Below are positions 55,361-64,000 of a DNA stretch of 64,000 nucleotides, piece by piece. How positions within the stretch are numbered: the stretch's first letter is position 1; each line of letters begins with the position of its first letter. The notes under the pieces are model-generated. The model made no database searches. It was given only the letters and a program-made list of their open reading frames with translations, and was not told the DNA's origin. Source of the stretch: Mariannaea sp. PMI_226 (lineage: Eukaryota > Ascomycota > Sordariomycetes > Hypocreales > Nectriaceae); NCBI GenBank assembly GCA_024336345.1, contig JANFOG010000005.1, positions 2,108,001 through 2,172,000 on the forward strand. Reading direction: 5' to 3'. The position numbers and the translations under genes were made by a program.

Positions 55361-57389
55361 TCATTTATTAGTCTCTCCATCAATAATCAATAAGAACGCA
55401 AATTGTAGTCTGCAGGTCACATACTCGTTCATGAAACACCATTGGACACTCTCAGGGGCTGCTAAGAAAGCCTCAACTTGGAGAACCAGTTGCGCTGGAC
55501 CCCGATCGTTAGCTAATTTCGTTTTTGACGGTGTCGATGGGGGCTGGTTTATTCTCGAACAACAACTTACCGGCAACGCTCCAACGCTTGGCGAAGAAAT
55601 GAAGTGAGCTAAAGCTCGCGTGGAAACGTGCATCCGCATCAGGGATGACATGCTCAAAGTTGCTTAGGACCATCAGACAATGGAAAGCAGAGTAGGGTGT
55701 GAGTGGTGAGCAGGATGCCAAAAGATGAGGACGGCGAGCGAGCTGGTCATTGAGATCAGTAGTAGTATCGGCGATTATGCGGATCGTAAAATTCAAGCCG
55801 GCAATGGCTTTGAGAGCAGTTACGTCTGAGGTAGCTGGGTGTATGGTGGTCGAGTCGACAGTCCGTAGCTGACGACAGTAAAGGAAAAGGAGCAGACTAG
55901 TTGAATGAAGGTAAAACACATTAGGCATTTCAGATATCTTCTCGAAGCGTCTTCCCAACATAGAAACTTAAGGGAAAGGGGATTTCAAACTTACCAGGTG
56001 CAAGTCGCAAAACATTCAAAAAAGTCACCCCAACGCGAAGCCTGCAGTACCATAGCCTCAACCAAGGAGCGAGTAGCAATGTCCAGTTCCACGAAATTAT
56101 CAATGAGGGGATCTGGAGCCCCTGGATCAGAGCTGAGAGATAAAGCCTTAGTGTAGAGCATGGCGCATTGGCAATTCCTCTGGAAGGGTCCCAATGGTAC
56201 TTGAGGGGCTACACTCGCTGGATGCCGCTGAATAGTGCGTGTGGGTGTCTGTGATCGACTATCCCAACCAATGTTTGTTGTGGGCAGCAAGTCATCAGCG
56301 GCCGGCGCAGGGACATGGAGCGGCATCTGAACGAGGTTGCAATCGACATGAACTAGTCGATCTAGGACAAGCAGACTCCAATAGACACAGCGGCGCTCTT
56401 CGTCCTCATATGCGACTGGGACGTCCACTTCGGCTTCAACGTACTTGCCCGGGCGAACACCCATTGCCAAGGCCATTGTGTTAGCATCGCCAATGGTCAT
56501 ATAAGCACGTATCACCTCACCATGCCCAAACTCGAACAACGCCAACAGAATAGTGCACTGGATTAGCTCAATAGATGGTTTAGAAAGGCCGCGAAGAATA
56601 CCGAGGATGCGCTTAGCTGCGCGGTAGGCGGGGAGCTCAATCATGCCGCTTTCTTCGAAGTTACTTGGGTTGTCGACAGTGACAGCCTCGTCATCGTACT
56701 GTGTGACAAGCTGCATGCAGACAATGAGGAGAGCAATGGTAGGATCACGAGGCACGTTGCCAGCAGGAATGCCGATACCAGGCACGGAGCTCTTCATCGA
56801 AGAGCCAGGTCCGGAAGCCGAGGTGGAAGTTGGGTTTGTCGAAATGGTTTCGGCGGCGCGGAGGCTGAATAGCTCAGGGTGGACGACAGAGAGCCAAGGG
56901 TTCATAGTATCAAAGTATCGCTCGACGGCTTCGTGCCAGGAGATGTTGCGGGAGGAGAGCAACGACATGATGGCCTCGCTTGATATCTCAAAGGCCGGGT
57001 TCAGGATGCCTCCGGGGCCTTGAAGGTCGGTCTTGTGACCACCCATCAGGTAACCTTGGTCCATGACCGTCGTGGCCGGGCCTGTGTATATGAAGTCATA
57101 ACAGCAGGTGGTAGCAAGTCTGCAAATAGGTTAGACGCGGAAACGGCAAATTGGTATATTTGAGGCAACCTGAGAACAGAAAATGGGACTAAGATGGATT
57201 ATGAGAGAAAAAAAGTAGGTAGTCAACGAACCTGGTACACCGTGAACATGATGGAAGGGCTTTATCGCATTTCTTCTTAGTGCGTGTGCATTTCTCGCAA
57301 GCCCGATGGGCGCGTTCTGTTTCCATTGGGGATTCGGAGCCCCGTGAAGAGGATTGGGACCGGACCATTATGGTTTTATTATCATTCAT
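55361..57389 (-). CDS. Zn2Cys6 fungal-specific transcription factor
   Basis: A 580-residue regulator from four exons: 57232-57389, 55995-57119, 55571-55896 and 55361-55494 (introns 112, 98, 76 nt). The zinc cluster is Cys31, 34, 41, 48, 51 and 58 (ACEKCTRTKKKCDKALPSC then SRCTRLATTC), spacing 2-6-6-2-6. Intron 1 falls between the fifth and sixth cysteines, so correct splicing is needed for a working DNA-binding domain. The middle region (about 80-450) has the fungal transcription factor domain, with AVERYFDTMNPWLSVVHPELF, ALLIVCMQLVTQ, EFGHGEVIRAYMTIGDA and EERRCVYWSLLVLDRLVH. The C-terminal exons carry DLNDQLARRPHLLASCSP. The exact acceptor of intron 2 (CTAG at 55897) is the least certain join. 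Target genes are unknown; no biosynthetic cluster lies beside it. Confidence 0.85.
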
Positions 57390-60300
57390 GAGACAGAGAC
57401 CGGGATATTAGACTTCTGATCTATATCCCGAGAGCTTCCCCTTCCTCGATTATATTGAGAGGGGCGTATCGTATGCAAGAAGACAAGACGTATACTCCTC
57501 CTCCTTTGCGGGGCTATTTCCCCCCCTTCGCCCAGTAACAGAAGCGAGAGCAAGGTGAAATCGGCTTGATGTCAGATAGAAAGCATCAAAGGGTGAAAGA
57601 AACAGCTAACAGCAAGAAGGGTTAAGAGGAGAGCTGGTGGTGATGCTGGTGTGGGCGCTGGTGTTGGCGATGAGAGTTGGAGTGGGCCTGTAGAGATGTG
57701 TCATGTATATATAAGTGTGTAAGTCGTATTGAGAAACAGGATGCCCGATAGATATGATATTAGGAGGAGGTAATGCTGGGTGGGCTTGGATATGAGCCAG
57801 GATCAGAGGGGGCGGACATAGAAGTGACGGGGTTTGGTGGCGGGCCATGGACACTAATATCATAATCCGAGATGCGAGTCAATCAGTGTCAGTTTTTTTT
57901 AGGTTTTTTTTTTGGTTGATAGCGGCGTGTTTTCGGGGATTGAAACTGTGCGTGAGACTGGAGAGAGTGAGAGAGAGAGAGAGGGTGTGCGTGTGTGTGA
58001 GACGGAGGGAGAGAGGAGAGGAGGGAGTGAGAGAGGTGTAGATACAGCGAGATATAACGAGCGCTATATCGAACAAGGCGACGACGTTGCCGCCTTGAGA
58101 TGTCAGTCGGCGATTGAAGGCCGACAAGGGGGAAAGGAAACTCTATCAGAGGGAAGGCGAGAGGAAGAAAGGAAAGGGAGAGGTGACAGGGAATGAGCAA
58201 CTGCGCCGGGGAAAAAAAGAAGGTAAGGTTGGTATGGAAAGAGTTAATTATACCACCGTACCGTACCTACCTACCTTACCTACCTAGAGTATGTGGGCAA
58301 GGTACTGGACCCAAGCTGCTGTACTGCCTACCTTGCCTATTGTTGGTACGTATGTACCATAGGTAGTGTCCAATGCCAATGCAAATGGCTTGAAAGGGCG
58401 ACCAAGGGCGACCAAGGTTAAAAGCGGGATCGATCGATTCGATGCGCCACGAGGGCCAACTTGCAAGCTACTGTAAGAGCTCCATCGTCCCAAGCCCATC
58501 GACCAGCTCTGTTTGCAGGTACCATTTGGCCACTACCTGGTAATTAACTTGCCATACGCCTTGGGGGAGCTGGTGGAACGGCAGCATCCAGTAATCTGTA
58601 CTGTATGGGGGATACTGTACGTACTCAGCACGCCTCAGCTCAGTTAGTGAGGACCCCTCGCCCCCCTTCTCTCTTCCAGTCCCTTCCACCTGTGTGTGGT
58701 GCGCCCTGTATCCCCACATTCTCATTATCCATTTCTTGTCTTTGATGCCATGGTCATCCTCATCAACCTCATCGTGACTTTTTTTGTGCTTCTTTATTCT
58801 CCCCTGTCGTTCTTCCCAGTCTCATCCACTAGTCGCTACAGACAGGCTGCTGCTACCACCCTCCCCTTCCATCCCTGGCGTAATGCTTGCGTATGCCGCC
58901 TTGTTCTGCCATGTCCCAGGAAACCCGTATTTCTGATGGAGAACGGGGGAAGACCAGGATCACTAGCCAGTACTTTTTTTTTTCTTTCTCCGGGGACCCG
59001 CGTTGGGGCGCTTAAAGGCCCTTTTCTGGAGCATGTTTTCTGCTGGATCAATGGGAAACCTCCCTTTCCTCCCCTCCCCCCTCTCGCCGAGAAGATGGCC
59101 TGAGGGCGACACCATTTTCAAGATGGAGACCCTTTGTGTTCCTGTCTTAACTACACCTCGCCGATGCCGACGGCTGTGGCGTTTTTTTGGGTTGTGGATA
59201 GTTTACCCCATACAGTCAGTCAGAAGTTTGACAGCCCATGACAGCGGAATTTCGGTCATGCCGTCATAGGGTTCAAATCAAAGAGCCCCGAAACGGTCCA
59301 TACTTGAAATACGTAGTGAAGGTAGGTAGCTGGAAGAGATGACATAACATGATTATGTTGTTTCGTACTAAATTTCTTGGGCGCGTGCAACAAATCGTCT
59401 TGTGATGTGTCTGTGAAACGAGCTGTCATCAAACAGTGTCGCAGATGTCAAATCAACACAGCCCAACCTGTAGACACCTACCCATTCACTGCTGCGCCTT
59501 GACAACCTTCGTTTTATGCTAATCATTTATCCTAAGGCAAACAAGCCGTATCTACCGACTACTGAAGTAAGACAGGTACGTGCATGGGGGCTTTGGCAGT
59601 TGTTCTACCAATATGCCGACCTCGAGTTTGGAAAGACTTTAGGAAACCGTGAAGACGAGAGAAAGGGGTTCAACAATAGATGGAAATAAGAGAACTCCTC
59701 CCCCCAAATAAATTAAAATAAAGAAGCAAAGGAACTTTCAATGCTTGGAGCTAGAAATTGGGATGATCTTGTTGTTTTCTCATCTTCCGGAGTCGAACCC
59801 CCAAAATAAAGACCAAAAAAAGAAAAGGCTGATGTTGCTGACCAATTACAGTTGGATCCAATCGACAACAAAGCTGTTTTGACAGCTGCATTGATTAGTT
59901 TTACTTGAGCAGTCCACGAAGTAGATACATCGGTTCTCCGTAGTCGGGCAATTAATATTATTTTCTAATCTCTATGCTTCCTAAGGGGTCACAAAGCCCT
60001 CCCGCCCCCGTCCCAGTCCCAGTCCCCGTCTCCTTTTCCCCCTTCTCATATTGTGGCGGTTTCGTTCACACACCACAGCCGGGCGTGAGAGTCTCGAACC
60101 ATCAAAGCTGCAGGCCATCAGGTCCGCAATCATGCTGCGCCAATGCACGTTATTCCGAAGGGGGGTTTGGAAGTTGCGTGGCCAAGGTTTTTAGCGCCAG
60201 TAGGAAGAGAAACCGTGAGGAAATCGATGCGAGCATGTTTTCGAAGAGGCTCCCAAGGAATGTGGCACTAGATCTGCACGTTGGAGACTCCACGAAGCAT

Positions 60301-63300
60301 GGTGCCGTCTATGGGCTTTTTTGCTCATTAATTAGCCTTACCTACTGTATACCAAAAGGAAAAGAAAAAAATGGAAAACCAAAGTACCGCCCATCTACAT
60401 GCCGAGTATGCAAAGCATGAGAGCACGGTATTGGGAAATGGTACTTTGGAACGCATAAGGCGTAGGGCATAGGGCGGGCACCTGTGCCCACGGCCTCGTG
60501 GCATCATGGGCTCGTGAGCTCATGGAAGGCCAAGGCCGACAAAAGAGCCCCCGAAAGAAGATCGATCGATCGGAGCTGAGAGGTTTCACAGCGGCGAATA
60601 AGGCCGATGAATCAGTTGGAAGCTGCGTGCAAGAGTCATGGAAGGGCGCCCTTTTGCGCTCCAGGAGGCGCAAAAACAATCACCTCTTTGCCGCCCCTCC
60701 TTCTGTTGGTTTCTATATCGGCCGAGTAAGGCCCAGTCCATCGTCCCCATCCCCAGTCTCCAGTCCCGGCACCAGGTGGCTGGGCGTACCAGGGCCTGGC
60801 AAGCCTGGCAGGTCTGGCATGTCTCGGCGGCGCTTGTTGACAAAAATAATTGGGGGTAACGGATAGTGTCGTAGTGCGAATGCACAATTCCAAATCATGT
60901 TGGATGAGGCCACTAAAACGAGGCAAGTCCAAATGCCGATTCATGCAGACGAGGAAAAAAGGAAAGAAAGAAAGATTTTCTTTCTAAAGAAAAAATAAAT
61001 AAATAAATTCTAATAAAGAATTCGAGGACAATTGCAAATAAAGCGATTTGATTGGAGCTGAATCAGCACGAAAATGGCTCTTTCATCTATCATTATCTCA
61101 TCCAACATTGCCCAAGCATATTGCCTGACTAGTTACATATGCTAGACTAGGTACCTACATTAATCATCCATAACAGAGAAAATCTACCAGAGAGCACTAT
61201 ATCTCATGGAGGACTACTGTACTCCGTACTGTATCCACGTTTGTTTGTCGTATCGGTTGGGCACAATTGGGTAAGGGAAGTAATTGCGACGGCAGCATGT
61301 GCCAAAAAGAGTAGCATGTAAAATTGGGTGAGGAAGCGAGAGAAAGGATTGGCTATCTGACCGAATAGCCTGGTTTGTCTGCATCCATGTCGAATGCTCA
61401 AGAGACGGGATAATTAATTACGAACTGATACAGCGAGCCTGGTACAGGGTCCCGTAATTTAGCAATCAATCACCACCAGCCCGTTGCAAGCTAGCTACAT
61501 ATGTACGGGTCCCTTGTTGCTGCAGCCGCAGGAGACAGTACAGTAGACAGACAGACCAGCAGTTCTGATGCATATCCTTGCAGGCAATAGTTAATATCCC
61601 GTTTGCGCCGGGCGGAAAGCACCGGTGAACAGGAACAGGGGTTGTTTACATGTAGGGTGTGTGTCGTCACCAATTATAGACAAACGCCGGCAGTATTGAA
61701 CTAGTAGCAGAGTCCTAGGACGAGCGCTGGGCAGAGAAGATCACGCGTCAAGAGGAGCACGCACGAAGGGGAGGAAGAGACCATGTAAGAAGCAAACAAT
61801 GCGGCTACAGCGGGAGAGAAAACCAGACCAGAGTGAATTCCCTCCTCTCTTGCCCTCCCCTCCCCCTTCTCTCTTCCCTTCCCATTGGGATCTTCGCGTG
61901 GCTTCGGCCGAAGCCATTGAGTATTCGGAGCCGATTTCATTTGTGCAGCACCGTGAGATAAACCGTCAAGATTGAGTTTTGGCTGACAAATTTGAAAGGT
62001 ATGTGGGTATAGATGTGCGTGTGTGCGCTCGAGGCTTTGCATGTGGATATGGAATGTGAATGTGGATTTTGGACTTGGATGATAGGTGTGGATGTGGATG
62101 TGTGATGAGAGAGCTATGGAGTATCCGATCCAATGCCAGGCCTGGCTTTGGTGCATAGAGTAGCGCAAGGCAAGTTGGATACCTGATAGGTAACATTATG
62201 AGCCTAGTCAATTAGTGTTGACGATAAATTGAGCTGTCGTCTTTTCTGTTTACTGATTAATAACTACATACTCCGTACTACGAAGTAAAGTAATGTATAT
62301 ATAATCCACGTTGGCAAAACCCGCCAAATCAACTCCGGTCTATTTCCGTTTTCTTCGACTGTTTTTTCTCCATGCGGCGAAAAACCATGAGCCATAAAAA
62401 AAATAAACAAAAATAAAAACTAAAAATTGACAAAATTCTCTCGATTCCATCCATCTTCCCTTTGGCGAGACATGGGAAGAAGCTCACCATGCAAATCCAC
62501 ACAGTGTGCGCCGCCTCATGAACTGAGGCACGTACCTTAGGAAGCGACGGAAGAAGTGACAGCCGAAGGCGACAAACACGAATCACGACACAAGAAGCAG
62601 TCAGTAAAGTTGTATCTCCTGAGTAAGGGTAGCGCCATCTGTCTTCAGGTTGTTTGCAACTAATGCCTACTACTCTGAATGTAGTCTACAATGCATCATC
62701 TGGCAGGCAGCGCCTGCACTATTACGCACTACACAATGCGCATTACACTACACACTGCGCCCTGCACACTACACACGACACACGACACACGACATACCTA
62801 GGTAGGTAGGGTAGGTAGTAAGTCCAGCTCTTTGTCACTATCCACGAGCTCCGAAGTCATTAGTTTTGCTACTATCGTAAGTCTACCTCCCTCTTCAAGA
62901 AGACTACTACGTAACGTGGAGGGGATTCGAAACCCCAACGCCTTGGCTTCGCTTGGCTTACCTCGCCCAGAAGCTCGATGAAGAACATGGTGACGATTTA
63001 GATGCCCTATTGTGTTTTTGTCGTGTTTCGCCGGCCTTTCCCGTAGTAGGGAGTTTTTGTCTATTGAATCATGAAATACATTCATTCGCCTTTCGTTTTC
63101 CGTCTCCTTTGACTTTGCCGCTCTTTCTCTCATTTTTGCCTCCCCTTGCTTGGTTTCCCTCCTAACTAATCCAACTTGAACGAATAATTGATCCACGCCT
63201 CTAATTGACCCTCCTTTGCCCCCCATGCAATCACCACGATAGTCCTGTAATCACCATTACTATGTACATAGTAGTAGTTTTCCCCCTTCTTCGTCCGTCT

Positions 63301-64000
63301 CGGATATTTGCCACTCTGTTTCTCGCCGATACTAAACTCCGAACCTCGGTCACGGGCTGTAAAATCTCCCGACACTAAAGCACAAGTACCGCCCGAATAT
63401 TACTACAGTACGTGTAAATTAATTAGGTGTATCTATGGTCCTTAGACAATATAAATAACGGGGCAACTCAGCTGCAACAAGCATTGCGTTGATCTCTCCT
63501 AGACCGACTGCGTAGGCCTCCCTCCATGTGTAAGCCTCCCTAATATCTATTTAATGCGAAGATACTGCGAATTCTCCAACAATGCAACATCCTGCTTGTG
63601 CTGATATCTAAAAGGGTACTCTAGGGCAAGTCGGTTCCCGGCAAATGCCCGACTCCACAGCGCACAATACCCGATTTGTTATAACGTATTATTATGTTGG
63701 GTTATAATGTTATGAACGTTGATACTAAGCACATAATAAGTAGGTGGCCGACCGCGCCTGTCGCTCTGCTCGCTGTTGACTCATTCGGCGTCATCCTGAT
63801 TCTCCCAACCAACCTCTCCCCCCTCCCCCAAATAGTTGTAGAAAATGCAGAAGCAATAACTTAAAGAATTATATACTCCAAGTAGCCCAAAAGTCTTCTT
63901 CGAAGAGTTGTGATAAACAAACTGAAATATTTGCCTCACGCCCTTTGTCTTACACATCTATTCATATACAACCTTCAGACAAGTACACAGTAGTACAACC
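57390..64000. other. 6.6-kb gene-free region to window end
   Basis: The left part is the transcription factor promoter/leader. Seen directly: GA-rich microsatellite at 57961-58036; dense TACCTA units at 58264-58290; CCCAGTCCCAGTCCCCGTC-type repeats near 60010-60030; TAGGTACCTA at 61148-61157; TACTCCGTA at 61220-61228 and 62269-62277; ACACGAC units at 62770-62795 followed by TACCTAGGTA. Frames reach 155 codons (61701-62168) but are low-complexity or patternless. I see no supported gene. Confidence 0.4.
57961..58036. repeat. GA-rich microsatellite with short GT run
   Basis: An interrupted GA array with an embedded GTGTGTGTG, about 570 bp upstream of the transcription factor start, possibly within its promoter. 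Overlapping Ser/Leu/His-rich and Arg/Glu-rich open frames are only translations of the repeat. Confidence 0.85.

Noticed and set aside
59785..59805. Second T-loop-like sequence (GGTTCGACTCC on the minus strand)
   Set aside because: The flanking bases do not form the 5-bp T stem, and no other tRNA arms are present.
59974..60420. 148-codon plus-strand frame
   Set aside because: Its start is a Pro/Val repeat translation and the rest has no pattern. It was not supported as a gene.
62921..62936. tRNA T-arm-like sequence GGGGATTCGAAACCCC
   Set aside because: The T-loop is one base off, no proper A box or acceptor stem pairs around it on either strand.

Overview
The window reads as nuclear DNA of a filamentous ascomycete, most likely a Sordariomycete and probably Hypocreales. 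Three things point there. Almost every gene has short GT-AG introns (56-199 nt), often with a CTAAC/CTAAT branch site close to the acceptor. The protein set is typical of these fungi (AP-3 mu, Alg13, Aip1, Vtc1, Ahc1-like, GT31, Zn2Cys6 factor). Long intergenic stretches carry A/T or C/T homopolymer tracts. The species cannot be named from the sequence alone. No ribosomal, tRNA, CRISPR, viral or recognisable transposon sequence was found.

Left part (1-30.8 kb) is gene-dense, with 13 genes: mitochondrial malonyl-CoA:ACP transacylase (MCT1, -), AP-3 mu (APM3, -), a DUF4536/DMAC1-like small membrane protein (+), exosome subunit RRP4 (+), fatty aldehyde dehydrogenase HFD1 (-), mitoribosomal mS35/RSM24 (-), ALG13 (+), AIP1 (-), a GPI-anchored cysteine/serine/threonine-rich surface protein (+), an AHC1-like zinc-finger protein (-), an Alba-like protein (+), VTC1 (-) and a Tctex-type dynein light chain (+). 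Several pairs share short divergent promoters (APM3/DMAC1-like, mS35/ALG13, VTC1/dynein light chain). Others converge (RRP4/HFD1, ALG13/AIP1, GPI/AHC1, Alba/VTC1).

Right part (30.8-64 kb) is sparse, with five genes: an F-box protein (+), a GT31-like glycosyltransferase with a lysine/glutamate-rich stalk (-), a KpsF/GutQ-type SIS sugar-phosphate isomerase homologue (+), an SPX-domain membrane protein (+) and a Zn2Cys6 transcription factor (-). They are separated by gene-free stretches of up to 7.3 kb. These hold simple repeats, G-rich tracts, a 10-bp-period tandem repeat and short palindromes, but no coding sequence I can support.

The genes do not form a pathway cluster. They are mostly housekeeping: mitochondrial lipid, translation and complex I biology, vesicle traffic, N-glycosylation, actin and dynein, RNA decay, and polyphosphate/phosphate sensing. 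I rebuilt 24 introns by joining reading frames at GT/AG sites. All joins keep frame, and products fall near the family lengths I know. I did not find a convincing new system. The items most worth a second look are the fungal KpsF-like isomerase, the possible dual start of HFD1, the 10-bp repeat upstream of the SPX gene, and a GTTNGT donor class used by a quarter of the introns.
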